From Altimarinus sp964500515 (GTDB lineage: Bacteria > Patescibacteriota > Gracilibacteria > BD1-5 > UBA6164), in assembly GCA_964500515.1 (NCBI GenBank), contig CAZCNE010000007.1:1-58525 (forward strand): DNA of 58,525 bases, read 5' to 3'. The first letter of the stretch is position 1, and the number at the start of each line of letters is the position of its first letter. The translations under genes and the position numbers were made by a program. Shown here piece after piece: positions 13,401-26,384 of this stretch. The notes beneath the pieces were generated by a model. That model ran no database searches and was not told the DNA's origin. It saw only the letters and a list, made by a program, of their open reading frames with translations.

Positions 13401-16400
13401 GCTTTGATTTTATAAGATTGAGGTTTAAGTATATCTTTAAATTGATCCTTCAAATCTAATTCAAAATTTGTAGAATTATCATTAAAAACTAAATTTCAAT
13501 ATCTATCTTTTAGTTCAACTTTCAGATTTATGTAATCATTTTTATTTGCTTCAAGTTTATTTTTGTTTGGTATGAGATCGATTTTTATAGGTTTTTCTGG
13601 AAGTATATCTATATGTTTTGTGTAAATTTTTTTCAATCATTCAATTTGAAATGATAATTTAATTCATTTTCAAGAAAGATTTTTAGTTGTAAAATCAACT
13701 TGTCCAGTTCAATTTTTTACATCTACAAAGGCTTTTGTCGGTTTTCAATATATGTCATTTACATGTAAATATAGTCTTGAGTTTAAATCTGAAACAACTT
13801 TTCATTCTAAATCTCTGACTGAAAAATCAAATCCATATTCTCATCATCAAATTTTGATACTACTTTGTTTTGGGCTAATATATAATTTTACATCTTTTAT
13901 AGTTTTTATATCTGCAGAACTTTTAAAAATTTCTGATCAGTTTGAATCTTTTACAGAAAAATTAACTGTACTATTTCAAATATTATCTGTAGTTTTCAAT
14001 CTAAACACTTTAAATCACTCAAGCATTTGAAAATTAAGTTTATCAACAAATTCATATCAAGCCTCTTTTTCTTGGATAAATTTAACTCATTTTCATCAAA
14101 TTGTAGCTTCAACATCATATAAATCTCAAGCAACTACATTTCAAAATTCATCATATGAAACCAAAAAATTTGTTGTAACAATACCTCATACCTCAGCAAT
14201 ATTACTTCATAAATTAATTTCTCATTTGTTTGCTTTTTCGGCTATTAAAATAAATCTTTTATATATTTTAAAGCCTTCGCTATCACTTATTTCTAAAATA
14301 TATTCCCCTGATTTTTTTAAAGATATCAAAGGAAAAGCCTGATCTAATTCTCAAGAATTAATAAGCTTATTATTTATAATTTTATTATTATCTAAATCAT
14401 ATAAATTAATCGTGATTGGATATTTTAAATCTAATAAATCTCATGATTTTGAATAATTTTCAAGAGAAAATATAATTTTTTCTTTTGAATCTGAAAGTTT
14501 ATCAATTTCATTTTTATTTTCTTCAACTTTTATTTTTTTTCAATCAACAATAAAAATATTTGTATCTTTTGATACCAGCAAAGAATCAAGTCCAGCATAA
14601 GAATTGATTGTAAAATTTTCTCACTTTTCTAATTTATAATTTGTTGTAACAAGATTATTTCATCTTACCTCAAGTTTTATAGAATTTTCTAAAAATACTT
14701 TTTTATTTCATTTAAAATCTTTTATTTCAATCCAAGCTCTTAAACTTACATCTAAATCTGAATCTTTAGAAGAAAAAGAATGTTTAGCTTCTCATTTATT
14801 TACTTGAACAGATGTATTTTCAAAATTAAAATATTTATTTACTCAAACCTTTTGATCTAAATCTATATTTTTACTATCATAAATTGTAGTTTTTGTTGAA
14901 TCTTGATTTAATATATCAACTGTTAATAACTCAAAATTTATCTTTGTATAATCATCATCATAAATTATATTTCAATCCTTATCTTTCAATACAGCTTTTA
15001 TTGTTCATACTTCATTATAATAATATTTTGAAGAATCTAGAAATAAATCTATTTTTCATGAACTTAGATATTTTTCTAAACAATCATTGATTCAATTTTT
15101 ATCAAAATCTCATTCACAAGTGTCAATACTTTTTCAAGTTCAAGTTTGTGTTTCTGAGTCTTTTAATTCTGGTTTTAATTCAAATGAATAATCTCATAGG
15201 GAATCTCAGTTATCTCGTGTTTGTTCTCATTGTGGAGCTTCTATTTTATCAATTTCCAATGCTTCATGCTTTTCTTTTTCTCAAAAACTCTTTTCTTGTG
15301 AACAATTAGTACTTCAAATTTTTATTTTTGGTGGTAACATTGTTTTTAACCGACAAATAACAGCTGGAAACCATCTCCAAATTGGAACTCACTCTGGTGG
15401 TCAACAATCAAAACTTGCTTCACCTTCTCAGTCCATTTGTCAAAAATCATCTTGATTTTCTTTAAATTCATCAATTCATTCTCATTGACCTGACCCAAGA
15501 GAAAATCAGTCATATTTTCAATAATTATTTCATAAGTTTAAACTAGTTAAATTATTATCTAATTGATTGGATTTTGATTGCTCATTTGAATATGGGTTTT
15601 CTTTTATTTTTGATTCTGGATCCATTTTTATATACATATTTGAGGCATCTCAAGGAGCTCACATATATGCAATTTCATACATTTTTTTATTTTCTGGTAA
15701 ACCATATTTTAAATCATTATTAAATTGGTCTGAAAGATAGTTTTCTAAAACATACTGATATTTTTTAGAAATATCTTTCATATTTTTCCAATACAAAGCA
15801 AAAACTAAAGTATCATAATAATTTATTTTCTTTTCTTCTCAATTTAATTTATATATTTTTAAAGGTAACTCTTTTAGCTTTTTATACAAATCAACATCCC
15901 TGTATTTAGCCATTAAACCTGGTCATGCCGTAGCAGCTGATCTAACTGTATCATTTATAATTTTTGACTGCTCTGCCAAGTATTTTTTTAACTTATCATC
16001 ATTATTTTTTATATTGTTTTCAATTCAACTTTCTAATTCTAATCTAAATAAATATGGATAGTTTATTTTTTTTAATTTATCATCTCTTCAAAAAAAATCA
16101 GTATATTTATCTCTATCTACGGGCAGTGTTGTTCAAACCAATCAATTAACTTGACTTCTTAATTCTACTCTTGTTGGTGATTCATGTTGAATTTGAGAAT
16201 TTACAACCTTGTATTTAAATATACATGTTACCAGATTATCACAAGAGTTTTCTTCTGCACCTTCTTTCTCAATTCCGCTTTCTGATCATGCGCTAGTATC
16301 GCTTGTACAATTTGTTGAAGACAATCAATTCTCAGATACTTGTTCCCATTCTTTATATAAAATTCAGCCCACATATATTTTTACAGTATTGCAAGTTCAA

Positions 16401-18355
16401 GGAACAGAAATTCAATCAGCAACATCTGTAAAGTCGTTAAAATCAACTGTTCCTTTAGCTAAAACGTCTGTATCACAAGAAAAACCTATTTTTTTATCTA
16501 AATCATAAACTATCTCACATTCATCATTTACTTGTTTAGTTAATATTCAAACTCAAGACTTACAATTCCAAGGGTTATGAATTTTGCTTGCATCTTCACT
16601 TTTTCTGGATCAAACTACATCAAGAAGAGGAGTTATTGCTCATTTTAGTTTATGTTCTTTTAAATCATAATCTAATGATTTTTCTGGAATACTTTCTTCA
16701 TCTATATTTATCGGACTATTTCACCACCAATATCACCTAGTCATACATAAAGTATCTCATTTACATTTTTCTATACATTCTTCTCAAATTGTTTCATAAT
16801 CATCTGGTGATTTACGAATATTGTATCATCTATTTGCCATTATTAAAGTTCATCAATTTGCTAAAGATCATCTATAGATACTACATTCTTCAGCCTTTTT
16901 TATATCTTCAGTTTTTTTACCATAAAAATAATTTTTGTATAATCTTTCTTCACACTGCTTTTTGTGACTAAAGCTTTCAAAAATCCAAATATCATTTTGT
17001 CATCAATTTTTTATACCATCATCAATAAACTTTTCTAATGTATCATTTGCATTTTTTACAATTTGATCAGAAACTAAATCAACAAGTGTTATAATAAAAG
17101 GAATCATATGAGCATTTACTTCATCTCAATATCATGAATACCTTCAAGCATTGTATATATTTTTCCTTAATTTAGCCAATTCACTAAAATTAAATATTTC
17201 TCAAAAACTATTTTCTGTTTGATTTGTTGCATATCTTGTCAAAATATCAGGAGATTCTTGTAATAAACCTCACGTATCAGCTTTTGCTACTCTATCAGCA
17301 TAAGTAGTTCATGTAAAAGCTTCTTGAATTAACTTTTCCATATCTTCTTCTTCTCATCAAAGAACTTGGTCTTTTATTTTTTTTGCAAGATCTTTGGTGT
17401 GACGATTATACACTAAATCTTCTTTATTATCTAAATTAGCTTTATATCATTTATAATTTAAAGTATTTACAGAAGATATTTCTCTAAACCGATCAAAATA
17501 AAAAATAAAGGGTTTATAAGATTCTATAGGTTCATCTTTAGGATTTCAATTTACAATACCAAATTCGTTTTTAAATAATCATTTTCAAGTATAATAGTCG
17601 TGATTTTTATCAAAATAATCATTTATAGCTTTTATATTCTCTTCTTTGGTGTTTTTGTTTGGATTAATTACTCAGTGCCATATTTCTGGTTCTATATTTT
17701 TATTTCATGTTATAGATTTTTCATATAATCATTTTTCATGACTGTAAACATAAGTTTTATTTTCAAAATCTGTATATGGAAGTATTGATTTTGAGTAATT
17801 TTCCATATCTTTTACAATTGGAATTGGAATATTTCAAACAAAAACTGATCATATAAGTTTCGACTCAAAATCTATATTTTTGTTTATAGATTTATATCAT
17901 TCATAATAAAGAGTTTCAATTAATGAAGAAATATCAAAAACTGAGGATTCTTTAGGAGTAGGAACAATTACTACTTTTGTTTCTTTTAAGTTTGATTCTA
18001 TGTCTCTCGCATATCTTTTCAAACTATCATTTACTCAAGAATAAATATCTTCATCAACAATTATAGAAACCAAATTATAAAAAGGCCTGTTTTCAGCATA
18101 AACATCTTTTTTGAAAAAAACTTTATAAGGAATACTAAAAGTAAGATTAAAAAGAATTAAAAAGATTAAAGTTCAAGAAATAATTTTTTGATAAAATTTA
18201 TATTTTCAAGATTGATAAAAATTTGATTTTTTAAAATTTAATAATAAAAATTGATAATATTTAATAAAAAAATTTTTAACACTTAAAAAAACACTTTTAA
18301 TTTTTTTTAAATTAAAAGAATTTTTTAAATTTTTTCTTTTTTTAAAATTTCTCAT
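4427..18355 (-). CDS. Giant anchored surface protein with Ig-like and FG-GAP/VCBS-type segments (4642 aa)
   Basis: One frame stays open for 13.9 kb when TGA is glycine. I checked the same reading phase at the start and near 15.3, 11.1, 8.9, 7.9, 5.5 and 4.4 kb. The basic N-terminus (MRNFKKRKN) is followed by a membrane segment at about residues 58-76 (SGTLIFLILFNLTF), so the rest is probably extracytoplasmic. Near residue 990 lies EGVPIWRWFPAVICRLK. Residues about 1100-1700 contain beta-rich, Ig/invasin-like stretches (NDYINLKVELKDRYGN). FG-GAP/VCBS-like metal-binding phrases occur near residues 2310 (DYNADGLQDLVVL), 2410 (FDMDNDKKKDLVIMD) and 3940 (DFDNDGDEDII). Residues about 3483-3540 are Pro-rich (PELPDLPNIPTVELP). 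The sequence ends YVIK. The role is unknown; adhesion or cell contact is inference. Confidence 0.88.
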
Positions 18356-18517
18356 TTTTTTCAAATGAAAATCATATAAATTCTACTTAACTATATTAGT
18401 AATTTTTGACTAAAAAGCAAAAAAAATGTACAAATTTTTTAAACAAAATCTATACATTTTTATATATTGTTTTATAATATTTTATGAATTTAATAATATC
18501 AATAATTTATCTTTTTT

Positions 18518-21500
18518 TTAATTTTTCCATTTCTCTTTTTCCCATAAAATAACTTTTTCTAAATCATTAACTTTGATTTTTGTGTATATTTTTTTTCATT
18601 TTATATTAATATAAACCTTTTTTTCTCATTTTTCTAAATTTTCTAAGTATTTTTTCAAATCAATTAAATCAGTTTTTTTTGCAAAATTTGGAATAAAAAC
18701 TATGTAATTTTTATCACTATTTTGCACAATGTTATCGACATTATTTTTATCTTCGACAATATTCTTTTCTTCTGACAAATCAGTATTATTTTTATCTAAT
18801 ATATCCGGTTTTATTTGTATTATTTTTAATCCTCTTTTTGACTTATCTAAAAGATTTAAATCTATAGCTTGATTTCTTATTGACGACAAAGTGTATATAT
18901 TTGATTTTTTTGAAATAATAGTTTTTCTACCATAAGATATATCGACATTTAAATTTCATTCAACGACAATAATTTTACCAAGTTCGACATCATTTTTTAT
19001 CTCATTGAATTCTCTATCAAAAATAGTTACATCAAAATCATAATCAAATCCTTCACAAGTTAAAAAAATCATATTTTTTCAAGTTTTTGTAAGAATTTTT
19101 CTTAAATCCGTTATAAGTCAAATAGTTTTTAAACTTTTTATTCTAATATCAGAAATAAATTTTTTCTTTTTTTCTTCACTATTTAACTTTTCATAACTTT
19201 CTTTTATTTCATCAAAAGACATTTTTAGATAAGAAATATTTCTTGATCTTTTTGAACAATATGTTTTTAAATTATCTAAAGGATGCCCCGAAACCATAAA
19301 ACCTAAGAATTCTTTTTCAAAAAACAATGTTTCTTCATATGAAAATCATTTTGATTTTTTTAATATCAATTTTTCTTCATAGTCTCATGAAAAATCAAAC
19401 AAACCAATTTGATTAGTTTCTTTTTTATTATCCAAAGATTTTGAAAATCTCAATATTTCTTCCAAATTATCAAATAATAATCATCTATCTCATAAATCAT
19501 CTAAACTTCACGATTTTATAAGAGCTTCTAGAGATTTTTTATTAATAACTTCTTTTCAAACAATTTTAACAAATTCATCCAAAGAAGTAAATTTTTTCCC
19601 TTCTATTTCTTCTCTTTTATCTAAAATTTGTTTTATCGGACCATGTCAAAGTCCTTTTATAGCTTTTAATCAAAATCTTATATTTTTATCATCTATATAA
19701 GTAAAATGTTTCATAGATTCATTTATAGATGGAGGCAAAATATTTATACCACTATTTACAGCTTCTGAAACCTCTAAAGCAATTCTATCCAAATCTTCTT
19801 CATCAGAAACCATCATCGAAGTTATAAACTCTGTCCTGTAATAAGCTTTTAAATAAGCTGTTTGATAAGCTATATAAGCATAACAAGCTGCGTGTGATTT
19901 ATTGAAGCTATAATCAGCAGCTGGCATTATCATTTGTTCATAAATTGTTTTTGATGTTTCTTCTTTGTATCATCTAAATTTTTTTGCTTTATCTATAAAC
20001 TCTATTTTTAATTTTTCTATTACATCCTTTTTTTTCTTTCAAACTCATCTTCTAAGCAAATCTGCTTCTGCTAAAGAAAACCCCGCCATTGATTGAACAA
20101 TTCTCATAAGTTGTTCTTGATAAACTGCAATTCCATAAGTTACATCCATAAATGAACTCAAATCTTCAAAAAGTTTTTTTCTTTCTTCATCAACAACTTT
20201 TTTATCATATTTTTTTTCTAAATCTTTTTCCAAATCTTCATACATATAATCAATTTTTTCTTCTCAGTATTTTCTTTTTATATATGTATCAATAAATTTC
20301 ATTGGTCAAGGACGATATAAGGCAACCATTGCAATTATATCATCAAAACTAGTAGGTTTTAAGTTTTTTAACCACATTCTCATTCATTCAGATTCAAATT
20401 GAAAAACTCAAGTTGTATCTCAAGTAGCAAATATTTTTAGAACTTTTTTATCATTTAAACTTATATTTCAGATATCTAAATCTATATTTTTATTATTTTT
20501 AAGTATTTTTCAAGCTCTTTGAATAATTGTAAGATTTCTAAGTCATAAAAAATCCATTTTTAAAAGACCCAAATCTTCCAAAGGATAAGCCGAATATTGT
20601 GTAATAATAACTTTTGTATCTTTTGGAGGATGTTGCAAGGCTGTATAAGTTGTCATTTTATCTGGAGCAATAATTACAGCACAAGCATGAACTCAAATTT
20701 GTCTTACATTTCATTCAATTTTTAAAGCATCATCTACTATTTCTTTATATTTTTTATTTGTATCATAAGCATTTTTAAATTCAGGAGATTCTTCAAGAGC
20801 TTTTTTCAGTTTAGTTCAAGGTTTTTCTGGAATCATTTTTGCAAATTCATTCATTTCTGAAAAATTTATTCATCTAACTCTTCATACATCTTTAACTGCA
20901 GCACGAGCAGCAAAAGTACCAAAAGTACAAATTTGAGCAAGATGATCTTCTCCATATCTTTGCCTACAATAATCTATAACTTTATCTCTTCAAGTATCAG
21001 CAAAATCTGTATCTATATCTGGCATAGAAACTCTTGCTGGATTCAAAAATCTTTCAAAAAGTAAATCAAATTGCATCGGATCAATATCTGTAATTCAAGT
21101 CAAATAAGCTAAAAGAGATCAAGCAGCTGATCATCTACCTGGTCAAACTGGTATAGAATTATTTTTTGCCCAATTTATATAATCCGCTACTATAAGAAAA
21201 TATGTATCAAATCACATTTTATGTACAACAAAAAGTTCGTATTCAATTCTATCAATTCTTTCTTTTATTTTTTCATCTAATTTTTCTATAAATTTTATTT
21301 TTTCATCAGTATAATAAATTTTTGAACTTTCTCTAAGTTCTTCAACACTATAATCTACTAAAGCTTTTTCTGCTTGTTTTACATTTTTCTTTTTTATCAA
21401 TTCTTTTAACTCATTTTCTCAAAAATTTGTTTTCAATCTTTGATTCATTCAATTATAACAAAGATATCTAAGATACCATTCATCTGATGATAAGTTTTTT

Positions 21501-22396
21501 AAATTTTCTTTTTTTATAATATTTTTTTTCTCTTCAAAAATATTTTCAATCTCTTTTGATAATTTAAAAACAGGAATCAAAATCTTTCACATTTCTATTT
21601 CTATATTTATCTCAGAGGCTATTTTAGAAGAATTTTCCAATGCAAGTGGAATATATCAAAAAATAGAATTCATCTCTTCTTCACTCAAAAAAGAATAATC
21701 TCAATTTTTTAAACTTGGTCTATCTAAATATTCTAATTCATGTCAGGTTCAAAGGGCCTGAATTACATCTTGAGTATTTTTATCATCTTTTTCAATATAA
21801 TAACAATTATTTGTAGCAACTAAGTTTAGATTATGTTTATTTGCTAATTCTATAAGTCTAGAAGTAACTAAATCTTGTTTTGGTATATCTTTATGCTCAA
21901 GAAGTTCTAAATAAAAATTTTCTTTTCAAAAAATATTTTCATAGACTTTAATTTGTTCTACTATTTCTTCATCTTTTTTTCAAGAAAGTATATAAAATGG
22001 AATTTCTCAAGAAATAGGTCAACTAAGAGCTATCAAATCCCTAGAATATTCTTTTATATCTTGTAATCAAATAATTTTATTTTGTCATTCTAAATTGATT
22101 TTTGTAATTATTTCAATCAGATTTTTATATCAATTATGAGACTTTGCAAGAAGTACTAATTTATGGTTTATCTTTTTATCAAGACTTGAATTAAGTAAAA
22201 CTTCAGCTCAAAGAATAGGATTAATTCAAGATTTTTTTGCTATTTTATAAAATTCATGACATCCATAAACTCACATTGTATCAGTTATAGCAACACTTTT
22301 CATCCCTAGTTCAAGAGCTTTTTTTACATAATCTCATGGTTTTGGAAGTCATTCAAGGATTGAATAATGTGTATGATTATGCAAATGAACAAACAT
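18518..22396 (-). CDS. dnaE: DNA polymerase III alpha subunit
   Basis: A 1292-residue replicative polymerase subunit. The N-terminal PHP domain opens MFVHLHNHTHYSILEGL. The catalytic palm has PGRGSAAGSLLAY and the acidic motif MPDIDTDF, and the middle region includes the finger and helix-hairpin-helix segments (MPAADYSFNKSHAA). The beta-binding/OB region follows (FLGFMVSGHPLDNLKTYC), then a C-terminal extension with an Asn/Asp-rich linker before VILWEKEKWKN. It is slightly longer than the usual 1100-1200 residues because of that tail. The 162 bp downstream, before the giant gene's start, should hold that gene's promoter; I see no clear consensus pair there. Confidence 0.97.
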
Positions 22397-22483
22397 AGAA
22401 AATTACAAATTATAAATTACAAGCTTCAAATTATTGTAATCAAGATTAGACAAAATGCTAATTTTTTAAAAATATAAATTAAC

Positions 22484-22514
22484 AAAAAACTCTAGAGACT
22501 TTCTAGAGTTTTTT
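22484..22514. terminator. Bidirectional terminator with an embedded stop codon
   Basis: AAAAAACTCTAGA and TCTAGAGTTTTTT flank a 5-base loop. It gives a U-run on both strands and lies between dnaE and the 369-residue gene. The TAG stop of the latter (22492-22494) is inside one arm. Confidence 0.85.
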
Positions 22515-23601
22515 GTTTGATAAAAGGAAATATTTTTTTATCTTTGAATTTTTTGTAAATAAATGTTATAAAAACTAATATCGATAAAAATACAAATATC
22601 AAAGTTCAACTATAAAACAATTCTCAGCTAAAATTATTTGATTTTATTTCTTGTTTTGTATAAATTCATTTAGGTCAAAAAAAATTATTATCTTGATTCT
22701 TTTTTATTAAAATATTATTGTAATCATTTATTTCTCATGAAGAAAAATATTTATTTCAGATATTTCAACTTAATTCATTGATTTTTTCATCTCACAATTT
22801 TTTTCAAAATACTTTTTCCCGCATATGAAGATAATTGATTTTGTTAATTACTTTTTCTCGCTCAGATATTCAATATCATTTTTGTATTTCTTCTGGTTTT
22901 AAAGATGTACAATTTTCTATATCTTTGTATTTATAATAATCTTCTAATCAGTATTTTAATATTCAATTATTTGATTTATCTACAATAGCAAAAGTAGTAT
23001 CTCACTCTTTAGGATAATATGCTTTTTCATCTCAAGTTCTATCAGTAATTATAGGAAAACTTACTCTTCATCATCAAGCATAATACGGTATTAGTTCTTT
23101 AAAGTAAATATCTTCTTGAGTATTTATCTGATAAGTTTCTCCTCAATTTTCAACTGTTAATCTAACTCAAAAACCTATTGGTCTTATCCGTGTTATTTCA
23201 TAATCTTTTATAGTTCAAATAACTTTACATTTATCTGCTGAATCAAAATTGAAAGGATACGGTATATTATAATTTGAGCAATCTGGAAGATTTATATTAT
23301 TATTATACTCTTTTTCTCAAACACTAGTTATAAGTGTAGAATTTGAATCTATACTATCTGCTCCTACTGCATAGTATTTATCTCATATCTTTGGTAATTT
23401 TGTTCATGTAAGATTGAACCAATTATGACAAAAATTCCATGAAACAGGTTCTATCTTTTTTTGTCAATGTAATACATATTTATTTTTTCAATCACTTTGT
23501 ACATAATAATACATATTAGAGCATCATTCCATATGAGAACGAATTATTATATCCTCAACTATTCATGATGCTTTGCATTTTATTGGTTCTGGGATATACA
23601 T
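22492..23601 (-). CDS. Cys-containing protein with C-terminal membrane segment, cassette-family relative
   Basis: A 369-residue protein I do not recognise. It begins MYIPEPIKCKASGIVED and has about eight cysteines in its first 250 residues. One membrane helix lies near the C-terminus (GTLIFVFLSILVFITFIY), followed by a basic tail. The opening pattern (Pro, then Cys, a Gly/hydrophobic strand, a second Cys) resembles the mature N-termini of the two small membrane proteins at 23664 and 25813, so it may be a larger family member. No signal peptide is visible, and an in-frame TAA sits two codons upstream of the start. A separate ATG at 23642 opens only a 12-codon hydrophobic ORF in another frame, which could be a broken leader. 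Its stop lies in a terminator hairpin. Confidence 0.75.
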
Positions 23602-23642
23602 ATTTATTTAATAAGAAATAAGTTTATTGTATAAGTTTTCAT

Positions 23643-23675
23643 AAAAAAAGCTAGAAAAATCTTCTAGCTTTTTTT
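23643..23675 (-). terminator. Terminator of small membrane protein A, stop codon inside stem
   Basis: AAAAAAAGCTAGAA and TTCTAGCTTTTTTT flank a 5-base loop. The TAG of the upstream gene (23664-23666) lies in the proximal arm. It has the same stem as the terminators at 25792 and 27915. Confidence 0.88.
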
Positions 23676-24224
23676 ATATTTCAACTTTACAAAAGAATAA
23701 GTAAAATAAATATTTAAAATTAATAAAATTCATATTATTATGTATTCAAAAGTATTACTTTCAGCTCTTTGGTATAAATTTTCATTTATTTTTGTATATT
23801 CCAAAATTTCTCAACAATCTTTTTTTATATTAGAATAAAATCACCTTTCTCATACTCAAGCAATAAATGAATCTGGTAAATTTTCTTGTGAAAGTGAATT
23901 TATTATTCTAAATGTGTAAATTTTTCATTTTTCTAAATTATTTTTATCAAAATTTTTATAATTATTCAATAAATGGTGTTCTTTTTTTTCTTTTTCAAAA
24001 CAATCATTTTCCAATATATTTAATGAATTTAAAAAAAATAATTTATCTCAAGATTTGATAATATTGTTATTTACGAAATAACAATTATTTACATTTATTC
24101 ATTCTCAAGAATAAATAAGTGTTCAATTAATTTTACACTCAATTCAAGGAATATCAGCATAAATAAATTGTATATTTATAAAAAATATAATTAATAATAT
24201 AAAAGTTTTAAATAAATTTTTCAT
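23664..24224 (-). CDS. Small secreted/membrane protein A, partner of peptidase A
   Basis: A 186-residue protein with a clear signal peptide (MKNLFKTFILLIIFFINIQ, then FIYADIPG), a short Cys-containing ectodomain (C near residues 30, 44, 70 and 135), one C-terminal membrane helix (IIIGILLILNIYFTYSFV) and the tail KLKYKKS. The start lies 4 bp after the stop of peptidase A, so translation is probably coupled. The same gene order recurs at 25813-27785. A cognate inhibitor, anchor or immunity partner for the peptidase is plausible from the pairing, but no homology supports it. The tail KKS and its TAG are encoded by the terminator stem. Confidence 0.82.
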
Positions 24225-24228
24225 GAAG

Positions 24229-25662
24229 TTATTTTATATTAAATGTTGTTAATCAACTAGCCGAATGGTTATTACTCGAATTATAAAAAATTGAGTTTAA
24301 ATCAATATTATATGCTGAATACCAATATGTATTATTTGTTCTTGGAACAGATCTTTTTCCCCATCACATATTAACTTTAGCAACATAATTTGTTCCAGTA
24401 GATTTATATCAATATCACACAACTGAATGTCATTCAGGAGAATCTGATGACTGAATATGAATAATTGAAGGTCTATTATTATTGATCTCACTTTTAAAAG
24501 TATTAAAAAATACTGAAGCATTTCATTGAATATAATTTGATGTAGTATTATAATATCATTTATTAATTGCATAGTTTTTAGCATCTTTTATTCTATTAGT
24601 TTGTGTAGATCAATAAAAAACATTTGAAGTTCCTTGTCTAACACAGTATGTTCAAATATAAGGTTTAATAGAGTTAATAAAATTTACAATTGATAAGTTT
24701 GGTGATTCTCTTAAAGAAAAATCAGGAGCAACTCATGGAAATAAATTAGGCTTAGTTCCTAATCTATCATAATATCAGAATAACATTGCAATTGCATTAG
24801 GAGAACATCAACTATAACAAATTGCTGATGCATATGGAAATGGTGCTGGAGTATATGATGTAGTATATTGATCATAACATGGTATATTACTGTTACAATT
24901 TGAAGTTGTAAGATTTCACTGTATATATATATCAGCAGATCATGGGAAAATATAGTTTGAAGGTAATCAATTGTCAATATCAGCATTTGCAAAGGGAAGT
25001 ACTTTAAAAGAAATCTTTTTTTCAATGATATTTTCTTTATTTTTATTTATTTCCTTTATTATTATCTTAAACTCATCAGATTTTTTAATTTCTTTAGAAA
25101 TATTTTTTAAATTTTTTAGTCTTTCATCTAGTATTTTTTTATTTTCATTTTTAACTTTCATTTTTTCTTCATAATTAAAAATTTTATTCTCTTCTATCAA
25201 TATATCAACATTATCTTTAGGGTTAAAAGAAAAAACATCATTTGTACTAATATTCTCAGAATATATATCTAATAGTCAAAAATAATAAAATTTATAAATT
25301 CCTTTTATATTTTTGTTTTGTGCTATCAAAACTTCACTTGGTGTATTTCAACTTGTTGATGCTATAGGCACAGCAACATCATCTCAATCAAAGTTTACCA
25401 TTATAAATCAACAATTTGGTTCTTTATCACAAACTACTTTAAATTCTATATATGACACTTTATTTTCATCATCTGTGTGATATTCTACTCATTTATTTTC
25501 AATCCTTGGATTACTGTCCTTCCAATTCTCATCATAACTTGAGTTTTTTATATATTGATTTGCTAAATCAAGAGCATTATTGTATGTAAACTCATTATAC
25601 GCATAACTTATTCACGAGATACTAATTGCAAGAAACAAGACAAATAGAATTATTTTTCTCAT
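24229..25662 (-). CDS. Secreted C39/papain-like cysteine peptidase A
   Basis: A 477-residue protein. The signal peptide is MRKIILFVLFLAISISGISYA. An N-terminal domain of about 115 residues is almost identical to that of peptidase B. A Lys/Glu-rich, probably coiled-coil linker follows (residues about 150-225). The C-terminal catalytic domain has Cys in CYSGCSPNAIAMLFGYYDR, His in EGHSVVGYGY and Asn in VNMGWGKRSV, a Cys-His-Asn/Asp triad typical of peptidase_C39-like families. The linker between prodomain and catalytic domain suggests a zymogen. It would act outside the cell; the target is unknown. A consensus-like promoter lies upstream, inside the duplicated segment. Confidence 0.88.
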
Positions 25663-25708
25663 AAGCTTAAAAGTTACAAAATAAATGTTATATAAAAATA
25701 ACAACTTT

Positions 25709-25738
25709 ATTCTATTTTTTTTTTTTTTATTTTGTCAA
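25709..25738 (-). promoter_or_regulatory. Promoter of peptidase A
   Basis: On the minus strand TTGACA (25738-25733) is separated by 18 A-rich bases from TAGAAT (25714-25709), giving a leader of about 40 nt. The leader could form a small hairpin (TGTTAT/ATAACA). The same element is copied at 27832-27861. Confidence 0.75.
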
Positions 25739-25791
25739 ATACATTTTATTTTTCTTTTTGACTTGATTTTATTTATTGTATAAATTTTCTC

Positions 25792-25824
25792 AAAAAAAGC
25801 TAGAAATTTTTTCTAGCTTTTTTT
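25792..25824 (-). terminator. Terminator of small membrane protein B, stop codon inside stem
   Basis: AAAAAAAGCTAGAAA pairs with TTTCTAGCTTTTTTT. The TAG at 25813-25815 belongs to the gene it terminates. It also separates the two cassettes. Confidence 0.9.
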
Positions 25825-26382
25825 AAAGAATAAGTAAATCTTAAAAAACACAATTCAAAAAATAATTCAAATAAAGATTCAGAAAATAAAAAAATTATTC
25901 TCAAAAATATTTTCATTTATTACTTTTTCTTCACTTACTTTTTGAACATAACAAAATCAAATATCTAAATTTGGTTTTTCTTTATAAATTCAAGTAACTA
26001 ATGAATTAATAGGAACTAAAAAGTTTTGATCATCTCTATTTTTTTGTAAAAAAGCTAATTTCATATTGTTATTTGACACCTTTACATCAAAGGTTTCATT
26101 TATTTTAAAATAAAATTTATTGCTATTATATTTTTTATAATCATATTGAATCAAATTTTTTTTATTTATATATGTTTGTCAAATATCAAAATATTTAGAA
26201 AAACATAGCTCATCAGATTTATTTACAGCAATTGAATTAAAATACTCTCAAGAAGTAGATTTGATAAATAAATTGTATAAATCAAAGCAATTTTCTTTTG
26301 AAAATATCAAGCTTGAAAAAATTATTTTTCATTCAACAATACATTCATTTAAATCAGGAAATGCTGCAAAAGTGGTTTTCAT
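25813..26382 (-). CDS. Small membrane protein B, partner of peptidase B, signal peptide apparently lost
   Basis: A 189-residue relative of membrane protein A. It has the same opening pattern (AAFPDLNECIVEGKIIF versus ADIPGIECKINGTLIY), similar length, a C-terminal membrane helix rich in Ile/Gly/Phe (IFGIFIGIIFGIVFF) and the same KKS tail encoded by the terminator stem. The N-terminus is only MKTTFAAFPD: the hydrophobic leader of protein A is missing, and no alternative in-frame start supplies one. Either export depends on the C-terminal helix alone or this copy is decaying. The start is 2 bp after the stop of peptidase B. Confidence 0.8.
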
Positions 26383-26384
26383 TT

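Larger units (their letters stand above)
25335..25824 (-). repeat. 490-bp direct repeat, copy 1 (cassette head)
   Basis: It matches 27458-27947 at a constant offset of 2123 bp with no indels and only about three mismatches that I can see. It covers the first ~110 codons of the peptidase, its leader and promoter, and the preceding terminator. Similarity stops sharply at both ends. Confidence 0.95.

Noticed and set aside
4427..18355. Many separate short genes in this interval
   Set aside because: Fragments on the minus strand share one phase and join when TGA is glycine; plus-strand ORFs are shadows.
4427..18355. Giant gene as a polyketide/nonribosomal synthetase
   Set aside because: No ketosynthase, adenylation or carrier motifs; sequence is beta-rich with FG-GAP/Ig-like phrases and a membrane anchor.
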